From contig JAGPYM010000054.1 in the NCBI GenBank assembly GCA_020736575.1, forward strand, positions 1 through 64,000: DNA of 64,000 bases, given 5' to 3'. The position numbers and the translations under genes were made by a program. Below, one piece after another: positions 22,418 through 32,708 of this stretch. The stretch's first letter is position 1; each line of letters begins with the position of its first letter. The stretch is from Thelonectria olida (taxonomy: Eukaryota > Ascomycota > Sordariomycetes > Hypocreales > Nectriaceae). The notes under the pieces were generated by a model that saw only the letters and a list, made by a program, of their open reading frames with translations, did not search any database and was not told the origin of the DNA.

Positions 22418-23208
22418 AGACTCTCAGGTTGAACATTGGATAACAAGGATCAGAGACGGCCCATTGTTAACACAAGCGTCCATGCCAACGCAAGTTGTGA
22501 GTGATCTGGTATACCTGCGAGACGGCCCGTTACTATGGTCGGGAAATGCCATGCCCTTAGCCATTTCTAGAGGTACCTAGATAAACAATATAGTAGCTAG
22601 GTTAGGTTAGCAATATCCAAGCTTAGGGGCCCATTTACCCCCAACGCGTGGTGAAAGGTCTGACGCGTACTACGCCTTAGGTTGCCAGTATTCTATCAGC
22701 GATATCATCAACGTGGTAAAGCCTAGAAGGCAACATATGTCGATTCAAGTCTAACACATATTTCGTCCAAGTTATCCGTTCGCCAGCTAGAGTGCGATCC
22801 CGTGGTATAATACTTCGCATTGACATAACGCCAAGTGACAAAACCGAGACCGAGGCGACGCATTGATGGGAATTTAAGTGGCGGACTGAAGGATCAAGAC
22901 TGAAGCATTGTAATGTCCTCCTTCTTTCTGTACAAACGATCCTGCACGGGGAAGGCGTTCCGTGTTTACTTTTCAAATCGCCAAGCTCTACCATAAGCCC
23001 ACTGCGGGCTCTTAGGAATAGTGTCAACAACGGTGCTTGGAAAAGAATGTTACGTATCATATTTGTTTAACTTCTGACGAATCGCTGGCGAGAGGCAGGG
23101 CTGTTATTGGATGTCAACTATTGATTCCAGAGCCCTGGCTTAGGCATTCTGTCCGCCTGCGCAAGACAATCTCGGCCCAGTCGGCACTTCCACCCCGTCT
23201 CCTTTGGG
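22418..23208. other. intergenic, nothing recognised
   Basis: This is the convergent gap between the transporter and the next regulator. A GACGGCCC word occurs twice (about 22453 and 22523), but there is no wider repeat or coding relic. Confidence 0.55.
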
Positions 23209-24956
23209 TTACCTTGTTCCTCCTCGCAATGTATCAAAGTTTTGTATGTTTATGATCATAGCCTGGGTGATGCGACTTCTTTCAAGGTGGTCATTCCCAG
23301 GCGTCTGGGTTATGTCGGAGTCGGACCAAGCATCGTTCACCTTGTCTTCGAGTGCCAAAGCATGTGCTATGAGGAACCTGACCATCCATTTATCGAAGCG
23401 GTGTGTGTTCCTGCTAAGAGAACCTATGCAGTTCTTTTGAAACACTACCAATCGGTTGATCTACGGAATGGTCAGCGTTGAATACAGCACAATTTCTAAG
23501 CACAACTCCATACCATCAGCTCCACGCTCGGCCAGTAGCTTCGTAGCTGTCTTAGCGACTCAAGGTTCGATTCGAGACGATTCTTGGCATCTTCAAGCTC
23601 ATGAGGCTCTCCGAATAGGTACGTGTGCAACAGTACTGACGAAGACACAATCGTAACATGGCCCACGATGTTATACAATGCCTCGGCCCCCGGGACCTCC
23701 CGCGAGGCCTTCAACACGTCGCAGATAATCGCCGCGTGGTCTTTGCAGCGATCTGCGTATTTCTTTCCGTTCCTTGTAGAGGGCCGACGCTTGTCGAGAT
23801 ACTGATAGAACAGCAGCGTATAGTAGTGATGATAGCCCAGGTGAAAGGCGATGAAGACACTGCCCAGGCGACGATTCACAAACACTGCCAGATTTTCCAA
23901 CGAAAATGTCAGCGCTTGGCCGAGGTTTTGCTGAAAGGCATCAAGTTCGGCTTCGAGGAGTCGAACTGACTCGTCCATCAGCGCCTCGTCCCACTCAGTT
24001 GTCTCAGCAAGTTGCTTGTGAAGCAGTTGTATCTGATCGTATATCTCGACCAATCTTACCATATGGCCCCATAGCCCAGGTCTCCACTCTGAATCGGTGA
24101 CATCTGGGTCTCCCGGCTTCATCATGGAGAAAACGGACTCGTCCATGGGCACTCGGGGTTGCTTAGCTTGCCATCCAAACTGCCGCGACAAGTTTGAGCC
24201 ACCGCTGGCCCATGTGTCGATTATGAAGCATGTCCAAAATATACGCCGTTTTCTTTCGCGTGTCACCCCATCATCAGCCTCGTTGCACGCTCCAACGTTG
24301 AGTATCTGAGCCATTCGACTGGCGAGAGCTAAATGACGTGGTCAGCGAAGACGATACCGATGTGGCTTCAGGTCTAGCCTGCGGGGAAATGTACCAAAAT
24401 ATAACGACTCAGCATCTGCGTCACAATTACCGAAGCAGTTGTTCCCAACTAGGATACACGCCTGGATGTTCTCAATGCAGACGTTCTCAAGATTGTCCAT
24501 TAACGCTGCCTTGCCTTTGGCGCAATAAATGGGCCCACGAGATCGTATGTCGGCCTGTGTCGCAAACCTGATGCTTTGTCAGACCTGATCAGGCAAACGT
24601 TGTGAGTTAACACTGGCGGGGGGGCGCTTATACCGTGCCGACATGCCCATCATGCTCAGAAGAACGGGCTGGGAGACAGTCCCCGAGACAACGCTTGCCT
24701 TGAAAGTGGACTCGTGGAAGAGGCTGTGAGGCTGGTTATGGATGAATTGAAAGTAAAGGTCTACCAAATGAATGCTCTCTATCGGGACGGGCGGCAGAGG
24801 CTGTGAGGGTGTAGGGGGCAGTGACGCCTGGAAGCTGGTGAGGGCGGCCGAGCATGGTAGTTGTCGCTGGGTGCATTGAGAACACGCCGCGTGGCCTGTT
24901 CGGTCGCACCTCCGCTTGCCGCTTCTGCATTGTAAGCAGGCCTTTATAGGTCGCAT
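23209..24956 (-). CDS. Zn2Cys6 transcription factor with fungal_trans domain
   Basis: Four exons (24956-24634, 24567-24395, 24328-23514, 23460-23209) join to 520 residues. The zinc cluster is at the very N-terminus, ACLQCRSGKRRCDR then CSQCTQRQLPC, residues 7-36. The fungal_trans region follows: LVDLYFQFIHNQPHSLFHES, ADIRSRGPIYCAKGKA, ALASRMAQILN, and the highly typical RERKRRIFWTCFIIDTWASG. The last exon ending RFDKWMVRFLIAHALALED agrees with the C-terminus of this class; without it the protein would stop early at 23496. It probably activates or represses nearby catabolic genes in the nucleus. Its neighbours are the second sugar transporter on one side and the tannase on the other, so it could serve either. 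It is a different protein from the regulator at 9-11 kb. Confidence 0.85.
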
Positions 24957-25069
24957 AGTGCTGTAGATGTTGAGTAAAACGTGTGTACAGCTGAGTACTA
25001 GGAGGTTAAGATTGTCAATTTCCCCGCCGTCGAGCCCGGGTTTGCAGCTTAAAGCCGGCCAACTTGAGA

Positions 25070-25532
25070 AGACTTTTTTTGTATTTTTAAAAGAGGCTTA
25101 TAAAAGCGGGATTAGTAATATAAGTATAATAGTAAATAAAAGTTTTAAAAGTATTTTATTAGTTAAATTTAATATTTTAACTATTTAATATAATAATATA
25201 ATATTATAAATTATATTAATTATATATAAATTATATTAAATATATTATATATTTATTTTAAAATATTAATATCTTTTAATAAAATATATATTAAATCTTA
25301 TTTTTATTATAATATATTAAAAAAAATTATTTAATATATATTATATTTAATAATATAATATTTAAAATACTATTAATAATAATATATATTTTAATAATTT
25401 ATTTATTAAAATAAAAAAATTAAAAATAGAAATTTAAAATTAATAATTAAAAATTTCTTTAAAATAAAATATATATTATATATAATAGAATTATAATTAC
25501 TAAAGTCTAGTTATTATATTATCTATTATCTA
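25070..25532. repeat. AT-rich island, probable RIP-mutated sequence
   Basis: About 460 bases consist almost only of A and T, with TpA-rich runs and very few CpA or TpG dinucleotides. The left edge is sharp after CCGGCCAACTTGAGAAG. The right edge runs directly into the stop codon of the tannase gene at 25533. This composition is what repeat-induced point mutation leaves of a transposon. No element type can be recognised. The gap 24957-25069 between the regulator and the island is ordinary sequence. Confidence 0.7.
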
Positions 25533-27125
25533 TTATTTAACACAAGTGTAACTCTTCGAGACTGAAACATCCCCATAGCCTCGATACTTGGCAACAAGAG
25601 GGTAGGAACAAATCTTCCTAGTGAAGTGCGTTGAGGCATTGGCCAAGGTTTCAGCCTCCAATGCAGCTGGTATATGATCCTTTTCAACCCATGACACGAG
25701 AGATTCAAACGGAGACGAGGGCACAGCGCCTGAGGTTGGTCCGTACCCACAGTGGTCGACACCAGGAGCAAGAAACAATCGGAAGAAATCTCTGGTGCGA
25801 ATCTCACCGCCCATAACCTTTTCCACCTCCTTGAGGTAACGGATGCTGTCCTGTGGGAAGATAAGCTGGTCCGATAGCCCATGCCATACAATTAACTTTC
25901 CACCAGCTTTCTTGAATGGCCGCAAATCGGGATTGGAGGAGTCCATGATAGAGCCGAATTTTGTCTTGGACTCATAGAACAGGTTCGTCAATCCTTGCGA
26001 GTCCAGACTTGCGGTGTCGAAATCGGGGTCTGCTTTGACGAAATAGCGAGCCCAAGCATCCGCAACGCCAAACGAAACGCCTTGGCCATTTGTTCCACTG
26101 ATGGTGGATGTCGTGTTTGCGAGCGCGACGAGGGAGGCACCAATAGGCAGCCCATACCACAATTTCTCGCCGGATGGCGATGTCGGGCCATCCCAGATCT
26201 TGCGAACGATTGAAGCAGCTTGGTGGGTGATAGCGATTTGACCTTCGTCACACTCAACTTTCTTGCCAATAACGCGGAAGGGGTCGAAATTACACTGAAA
26301 GGGATCATCGATGACACCGTCTCTAATCTTGTCGCGCTTGTCGCATGAAGCAACGGCCAATTTGACAATGCCATCTAGTTCACAATTTGTTGGATAATAT
26401 CCTTCCTCTTTCATGACCACTTGTGGCCACAACTCCGCGACGACGTACTCAGTCCAGTAAATAGCTGGAGAACCGGCCAAGATGCCATTGAAGTCGTTAG
26501 GATATTTGCCAGCAGCCTGGATTCCTTGGCGTCCACCGGTCGAACATCCATTCCAGAATGAGGATCTGGCAGGCCGGCCGTAGAAATCAGCCGTGACAGA
26601 TTTGCCCACAATGGCCATATCGTGAATGGACCGAGATGCAAAATTCTCCAGAAGGTCATAGTTCACGGTTCCATCCGCCTTCAAAGCCCAGGCAGCGGGT
26701 GTAAGAGGACTGCCCGATAGACCTGCATCAGTCGACGAGACTGCGTAACCCTGTGAAGCTGGCAGAGCAAGGTCAATCGCACCAAGCCCCGCTGCCCAGG
26801 CACCACCTCCAACACCAAGAAACCGCCTGTTCCAGCCATGAAGAGGGAGCCAAGTTTGAACGTTAACCTCGTCGTTTGAGCCCTTATGCTGAAGCGTCAC
26901 GGTTATTTCGCATACGTCGAGGTTCGTGACATTCTGGCTGAGAGTGGGAGGTACGGCGGAGATGCTGAGATTGCGCTTTTCTTCCCTTGTAATCGAGAGG
27001 ATTACGGCTCCCGGAACGCGAGGGGCCGGTACGTCGGCGCAGCAAATCTTAGTCGATGGGATACTTCGGGCATATCCACGACTTGGGAAGAGCCCTTGAA
27101 GAAACAAAGGTAATAGGAGATACAT
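25533..27125 (-). CDS. tannase / feruloyl esterase family hydrolase
   Basis: A single exon of 530 residues starts with a secretion signal (MYLLLPLFLQGLFPSRGYA). The family markers are all present: GWNRRFLGVGGGAWAAG near residue 97, the nucleophile serine in GCSTGGRQG near residue 192, the acid aspartate in HGLSDQLIFPQD, and the histidine in GVDHCGYG. The cysteines beside the serine and the histidine form the CS-D-HC disulfide that is diagnostic of tannases and fungal feruloyl esterases. The enzyme should split ester bonds of gallates, feruloylated polysaccharides or similar plant phenolics outside the cell. The last codons run into the AT-rich island, so the original C-terminus may have been altered slightly. 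Tannase and feruloyl esterase activity cannot be told apart here. Confidence 0.9.
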   Translation of the reverse strand: MYLLLPLFLQGLFPSRGYARSIPSTKICCADVPAPRVPGAVILSITREEKRNLSISAVPPTLSQNVTNLDVCEITVTLQHKGSNDEVNVQTWLPLHGWNRRFLGVGGGAWAAGLGAIDLALPASQGYAVSSTDAGLSGSPLTPAAWALKADGTVNYDLLENFASRSIHDMAIVGKSVTADFYGRPARSSFWNGCSTGGRQGIQAAGKYPNDFNGILAGSPAIYWTEYVVAELWPQVVMKEEGYYPTNCELDGIVKLAVASCDKRDKIRDGVIDDPFQCNFDPFRVIGKKVECDEGQIAITHQAASIVRKIWDGPTSPSGEKLWYGLPIGASLVALANTTSTISGTNGQGVSFGVADAWARYFVKADPDFDTASLDSQGLTNLFYESKTKFGSIMDSSNPDLRPFKKAGGKLIVWHGLSDQLIFPQDSIRYLKEVEKVMGGEIRTRDFFRLFLAPGVDHCGYGPTSGAVPSSPFESLVSWVEKDHIPAALEAETLANASTHFTRKICSYPLVAKYRGYGDVSVSKSYTCVK

Positions 27126-28110
27126 GGCGTTGAACTCGAAGGCTGCAATATAGGGTGGACTCGGTAAATTTGGCCTCAGCGTGATGAATCCTCTCTACGA
27201 TCATGAATCGAGGTTACCTTTTATATTAGCGATATTCGTACTTCTGTACACGCTGCCTGAATACGGATGTACTATTCGAGGCCCTGTTATTGATCCCTCT
27301 TCTTGCTCAAGTCGGGCCCTGACTTTGGAATCAACTCTAGTTCTCCACCAAGAAACAAGAGTTCATCCAGGTAGGGCAGCTTCAACATCTAAGCCCTTCA
27401 CCATTGATCAACCACCTTGTTCTGCAAGTGAATGTGGCGTGTGCGATTTGGGGCTGTGCCTAAATACAGATGGAAGATCGGCAGGGACTTTGGCAGCCTT
27501 AAATCTGACGGTCGACAGATTGAGAAGAGGCTCCACAGACTCCCCTGGTTACGAACATTACGTGATTACTGGCATAGCCGTCTAAGCCAAAAGGAGGCGA
27601 TCTGATTCCATAGTCTTCTGCCTGGTTGACCAGACCATTGTAAAACATGCAATGACTTGAACAAAACCAGACGTCCAACCGTAGATATCGGGGCGGCCGC
27701 CGGCTAAGAGCAACTCCACACTAGCGATGCGAAAGGTGACGTCAAACTTCATTTTGAAAAGACGAATCATATGCAAACCCTGGAATTTGCTGAGCAAGTA
27801 AAGTAATGATGCTCGCTTGTTTTTTCTGGATTCAACAAAAGTCCATCTAAGACCCCATCGATATTTCAGTCTAGCGTGATCCTGCCACTGAACTGTCAAA
27901 TCATGTTGCATGTTCAGGAATGAGTGAGATGGCAACAGAAGAGTGTAGTGTCAATGACGAAGCGAAGTTCGAAGCATAATTGGAAAGTGTCTGGTTGCTT
28001 GGGCTAAAGCCATGGGCAAAAGTCCCAAATAATCCGCAGTTCACCATTTCAAAATCAACATAGCCACGTTCGAAAATTGCTCATGACGTATGTCTCTCAG
28101 TTTTATTGAG
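27126..28110. other. intergenic between divergent tannase and hydrolase genes
   Basis: This region holds both promoters. Open frames of 134 codons (27181-27585 plus) and 117 codons (27582-27935 minus) exist but show no family resemblance, and the first overlaps the tannase promoter; I regard both as chance. Confidence 0.5.
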
Positions 28111-28116
28111 TATAAA
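28111..28116 (+). promoter_or_regulatory. TATA box of the hydrolase gene
   Basis: TATAAA lies 63 bases before the ATG at 28174, at a normal distance for a fungal core promoter. Confidence 0.5.
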
Positions 28117-28173
28117 TGACTCTGATAGTATTATGATTCTCTATTTCAGATCCTCAATCAGTTCTTATTCAGC

Positions 28174-29202
28174 ATGTTCACTAGCTTTATTCTCGTGGCG
28201 CTCACTGCCTTCGTCGCGGCCACGCGTGCGGCACCATCAACGCTCTCCCATTCCAACCTCAAAAATTCTTTACATATTTCTAGTTACGACAATTCTCGCC
28301 TCGAACCTATTCAATATGTTAACACTACTCGATTGCAGGTCGCATACTACGAAAACGGCCCTGTAGATGGAACAGTCGTTTTGCTATTGCATGGGTGGCC
28401 CTATGATATTCATAGTTATGCTGCCGTGACTCCAGCCCTCGTTCGAAAGGGATACCGGGTTATAGTTCCCTACTTACGGGGAAATGGGCCAACGACGTTT
28501 CTTCGCACTGATACCTTCCGTTCAGGAGAGCAGGCTGCGCTCGGTTACGACATCGTCGAGCTGCTTGACGCGTTGAATATTCCCAAGGCTATCTTTGCTG
28601 GATATGACTGGGGTGGCCGGGGTGCTTGCGTAGCAGCAGCTCTGTGGCCAGAACGCTGTGACGGCCTTGTATCTGTCAACAGCTACCTTATCCAAGACCT
28701 ATCGAAGGCTTGGGTTCCACTAGATGCTCCAATTGAGGCTGGATTCTGGTACTTCTATTACTTCCTTACACCTCGTGGAGAATCAGCCCTAGCAGAGCAC
28801 CCAAAGGATATTGCCAAGGTGGTTTGGAACAAGAACTCACCTGAATGGAACTATACGGAGGCGGAGCTCGATAGGGCTGCTGAGACGTTTGTCAATCCGG
28901 ATTATGTTAGTGTGGTCACGCACGTATACCGCCATAGGCTTCTCTATGCCTCTGGGGATCCAGATTATGCAGATATAGAGAGGCGTCTACTCGAGCAGCC
29001 ACGAATCAAGGTGCCCACCGTGACCTTGGACGGCCTAGCCGATGGTAATTTCCCCCCTACCAACGGATCACCTTCTGCTGCGTATTTTACAGGGAAACGC
29101 GTTCACCATCAGGTCCCGGGTGCAGGGCATAATCTTCCTCAAGAAAAGCCTGAAGCCTTTGTGTCGGCTGTGCTGGAGGTGGCAAGTTTCACATCGAAAT
29201 GA
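28174..29202 (+). CDS. secreted alpha/beta hydrolase, epoxide hydrolase-like
   Basis: An intron-free gene encodes 342 residues with a signal peptide (MFTSFILVALTAFVAATRA). The alpha/beta hydrolase core has the oxyanion motif LLLHGWPYD, the nucleophile elbow AGYDWGGRGA with aspartate as nucleophile, and the histidine in GAGHNLPQEKPE. This combination of HGWP and GYDWGG marks the epoxide hydrolase / haloalkane dehalogenase branch rather than the esterases. The lid carries tyrosines (FWYFYYF) that could polarise an epoxide. The signal peptide suggests action outside the cell, possibly on plant epoxides or lipids. It is divergent from the tannase gene across about 1 kb. Confidence 0.85.
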   Translation: MFTSFILVALTAFVAATRAAPSTLSHSNLKNSLHISSYDNSRLEPIQYVNTTRLQVAYYENGPVDGTVVLLLHGWPYDIHSYAAVTPALVRKGYRVIVPYLRGNGPTTFLRTDTFRSGEQAALGYDIVELLDALNIPKAIFAGYDWGGRGACVAAALWPERCDGLVSVNSYLIQDLSKAWVPLDAPIEAGFWYFYYFLTPRGESALAEHPKDIAKVVWNKNSPEWNYTEAELDRAAETFVNPDYVSVVTHVYRHRLLYASGDPDYADIERRLLEQPRIKVPTVTLDGLADGNFPPTNGSPSAAYFTGKRVHHQVPGAGHNLPQEKPEAFVSAVLEVASFTSK

Positions 29203-29496
29203 TGGAAGAGTTGGAAATCATCTGGTGGAATTGGGACGACTAGTAAGCACATATTGACTACATGTAGCTATACAATATTTAATATAGGCTTGCTCACACG
29301 TCTAACACATTGTATTTACACCCAGCGGGCACTCTAATCTGTTCCTTCGTGGTAAAGAGTTAGCAAGGTGAGTACAAGACTGCAATATGAATGATACGCT
29401 TGTCATTAAGTTCCTGTGCAAGTCTTGAAGAACTAATACCACGTATTCGATTATAAGTAAGGTCTTTCCCTTGTATACCCCGAAAAACTCCTCAAG

Positions 29497-30912
29497 TCAC
29501 CCACTCGGCGCCACCCAGCCTATCTCCTCCGCTGGTCTGCATATCCAAGCTCTATGCTCCTCGTCCATTCGTCCGTAGACCTCAGACATGATGCGGTTGG
29601 CCCAGCCTTGCAACCACCACTGCGTCTCCGCCTTCTTGACCATGACGCAAAAGTGTTCCAGGATGGCTTGGGCCTTTTGAGTCGAACGCTCCAAGAGCGG
29701 CAGGAAGCCGTCGATGCATCGATGGAGCCAGACGAAAACATCTGTGCCTTCCAACCCAACAGAGTAGTACACTGCCGATCGTAGACTGTTGATGGTCTCG
29801 GTGTAGATGTATATGCTCTCCAAGTCTTCGACCTGTGCGTTGATCCGGTCCTGAATCTCGCACACCGTGTCACTTCCGTAGACGCCGGCGCTGGTGGAGG
29901 GACACTGGAGGTCCCATCGCTCCGCCCCAAACTTGAAGAGGGGCGCCAAAGAGCTCTCTGATGCATCCCAACCCAAAGTGTCTCTGAGTTGTCTTGTTCC
30001 TTGGATAAGAAATATCCAGTCCTCGAAGCTCCCTTCTTTTACAGGGACGTCGCCGAACGAGCATCTCTTTAGAGTTGTCAAGGTTGCGGACCACTTGTTA
30101 GCTATGCTCCGATAACGTAATGTAGGTAAGAGCAGCAGGTCTAACTGATGAGAATCGTCAGTATCGAAAAAGTAAAAAGACTCGTAGCATTCTCTTGTGT
30201 AACGTCTTCTAGCAGTTTCACCGCTTCTTTGGACGCCGCCTGGTGATTTGCCAAAGCGATCGATATGTAACAGTCTCGCCGTTCGGGTCGATGGTGTGCT
30301 AGGTGAAGGGCGGATAGGGCGAATATCTCTCTCACCAGATATTCGTTGTTGAGAGCCAACCCAAGTACTGCGATCCTCCAGAAATTTCTCAGTGTCGTGG
30401 ACAGTGAGAGAGTCGCATATGTTGTTGTAGAGTAGACATGAAAGAGCTCCAGGTCCTGAAGATTAATCTTGTGGGCTGTGCTTGGGAGATCTTGCCTCGG
30501 GCTCGGTCTTGCACTCGCTGTAATGGTCGGTACTCGCATGTTTCTTGCAGTCTCGTGCAATTGAAGCAAGACGGTCGTTGCTCATCGCACTAGCGTCGGT
30601 AAGTGTTAGTCCACGGGCCCCGTGGAGATCCCATTGGAGTACCTGACTACATGCATTGACTTTTCTTTTCTTAGATAAGATGCAGCCTCTTCTCAACTTG
30701 GAGTGGGACACTCTGGTTGCTTTCTTTTGGGCAGGCTTTTGAGCGTAAAGGGTGGTGGGGGATGCCCTACTCGTGTTCAAGGTTGAAGGAGGACTTGGGG
30801 ATGATTGGAACTTGAGGGCGCTCATCGAGTAGCCGGGTTCAAGAGTGTAGACTTTGTCCATTGAGCGCTTGGGTGGTTTAAAAGGGAGCGATATATGGGA
30901 ATTGTACATCAT
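29497..30912 (-). pseudogene. degenerate Zn2Cys6 regulator of the UPC2-like class
   Basis: Fragments of one regulator lie in order on the minus strand. The first half of the zinc cluster (RVSHSKLRRGCILSKKRKV, ending at 30655) should read CILCKKRKVKC: the second cysteine is serine, and the expected splice donor is GCATGT instead of GT. The second half, CDEQRPSCFNCTRLQETC, starts at 30589 after a good acceptor. The regulatory domain begins INLQDLELFHVYSTTTYATL in a different frame, and the C-terminal part (FEDWIFLIQGTRQLRDTLGW through AEEIGWVAPSG) in a third. Very short introns (about 59 and 44 bases) could just repair the frame changes, but the lost cysteine and odd donor favour a decayed gene. 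Its intact relative is at 32709-34092. Confidence 0.6.
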
Positions 30913-31055
30913 GATACTCTGACCAAGCAGGCATGATTTTATGAAACCACATCTAGGTGTTGTCTAATCCAGGGGTCCTCCGGAAAGTCTCCAGCTCAAC
31001 TCGAGGCACCTGAAGACCTTGGCGCAGCTGCGCCTCTGCTAGGTCGGATATGAAG

Positions 31056-31106
31056 CTGAGCGAGGTTAAACGAGGCCTGAACGAGGTCTGAACGAGATTT
31101 AAACGA
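31056..31106 (+). promoter_or_regulatory. phased AACGA motif array upstream of RTA1-like gene 1
   Basis: Four copies of (T/C)T(A/G)AACGA start at 31066, 31077, 31088 and 31099, exactly 11 bases apart, preceded by a one-mismatch copy (CTGAGCGA) at 31056. Read on the other strand, the two middle copies are TCGTTCAG, a full match to the AR1 element TCGTTYAG described for yeast Upc2. The array lies 420-470 bases before the RTA1-like gene and about 150 bases before the degenerate regulator, so it could serve both. The rest of 30913-31525 is ordinary promoter sequence without genes. Confidence 0.6.
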
Positions 31107-31525
31107 GCACCTGGCAAGAGCATCAACCAACTAGTTAATCTCTAGAGCTCCGCTTTCCAGTTGCGAACCCTAACACTAGGCCGAGCAAGGCATTCTCAGA
31201 CACGGCGGCGACGTCTGTCGCGGCCTCACCGTTAGCCAACAGCGAATCAACACGCATCGACAATCCATTCCTATCCATTGGCAAATCTTGCTTAAATAAA
31301 CGGCCAGCTACGCCTAATCCTTCCTAGAACTCCATTCTATCTCAGTCCTCCAGAGCATTCGTTTTCGTTCTCAACTCATTGCCACACGCCACTCCTTCAA
31401 GTCGCTTCGATTTATTTTCATCACTCTCTTTTCACTCTTTCAGTCTTTGTTTGACCAGAGATTCAGACATTGAGCCCAGGTCGTCTTAATCGACGCCTTT
31501 GTTTCTCCCACAATCTCTTGACACC

Positions 31526-32542
31526 ATGTATCTTCTCGAACGAGACGCATCACCTTCCACTTCACAGAACGAGTTCAAGCTCTATCATTACGATCCAACC
31601 AAAGCAGGCAGCATAACCTTCGTGCTGCTCTTCATTGCCACCACGGCGTTTCATTTCTGGAAGCTGTTTCGGACACGATGTTGGTTCATGGTCCCACTTG
31701 CCCTGGGCGGTGTCTGTAAGCTGGATCCATGTCATCTCGTAGCCAAGTTTCTTCTTATTAATGAGCGTTTTCTGCAGTTGAACTCATTGGGTACGCGGCT
31801 CGGTGTAAATCTGGTACGGAGAGTCCCAACTGGACACTCGGCCCTTACATCATACAGGCTATTTTGTTACTTGTCGCGCCCGCCCTCTTCGCCGCTTCCA
31901 TCTACATGGAGCTTGGCAGGATTGTCACCATGGTGGAGGGCGAGCGTCTGATCCTAATTCCCAAGAAGTGGATGACCAAGATCTTCGTCACCGGAGATGT
32001 CATGTCATTCTTTCTTCAAGGTGGCGGTGAGTTTTTCTTCTTCATACACAATCCATTTTCCCAAGATCAACTGACAAAACATAACAGGCGGTGGCTACCA
32101 AGCTGCTGGCTCTCTCGAGGCCCTAAACAACGGCGCCAAGGTAATCATAGGCGGCCTGTTCGTCCAGCTGATTTGCTTTGGCGTCTTCATCGTCATCGCC
32201 ATTGGCTTCGATCGGTCCATCCGGAAAGCCCCAACGAGTCGTTCCCACATTGTTCCCTGGAAGAAGCACATGATGGTCCTCTATGTAGGCAGCATACTCA
32301 TCATGGTTCGATCCGTCTTTAGGGCAATCGAGTATCTGCAGGGGTTTAATGGGTATCTGCTCAGCCATGAAGCATACCTATACATTTTTGACGCAGTTCT
32401 AATGTTTCTTGTTATGGTACTGTTCAACGGGATCCATCCGGCGGAGATTTTGACTTTTCTTCATGAAAACAGGACAGGATATGGTGGTTGGAAGATGGAT
32501 ACAATTCCGGAGGGTCATCGTCGTTTGGCATCGAGTGCTTAG
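31526..32542 (+). CDS. RTA1-family membrane protein (first copy)
   Basis: Three exons (31526-31715, 31778-32026, 32088-32542) give 297 residues with seven predicted membrane segments. The family pattern is clear: FKLYHYDPTKAGSITFVLLF at the start, FELIGYAAR after intron 1, YIIQAILLLVAPALFAASIY, the loop motif FVTGDVMSFFLQGGGGGYQ split by intron 2, and FRAIEYLQGFNGYLLSHE near the end. RTA1-like proteins are fungal plasma-membrane proteins linked to resistance to lipids and sterol-like toxins (yeast Rta1, Rsb1); their mechanism is not settled. The gene lies tail-to-tail with a UPC2-like regulator and has a motif array in its promoter. A paralogue is at 34744-35728. A T15 run lies downstream at 32613-32627. 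Confidence 0.9.
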
Positions 32543-32708
32543 CCTCAGCATGGAAAAATTGTGGTGGAAAGGCGAGTTTCTCCTGATTCCTCTATTTGAA
32601 GCATGAAAAGGGTTTTTTTTTTTTTTTGGGCAAACCGGTCTTCGCAATCAGACTTGGAGATTGTGAGGAGTGTTAGCATTTGATTTCCAGCTTAGTTTTC
32701 TTATAGAT

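Noticed and set aside
22450..22535. Repeated GACGGCCC word
   Set aside because: Only two copies of eight bases with no extended similarity.
27181..27585. 134-codon frame with several cysteines between the tannase and the hydrolase
   Set aside because: No start context, conserved motif or clear signal peptide; it lies in the shared promoter region.
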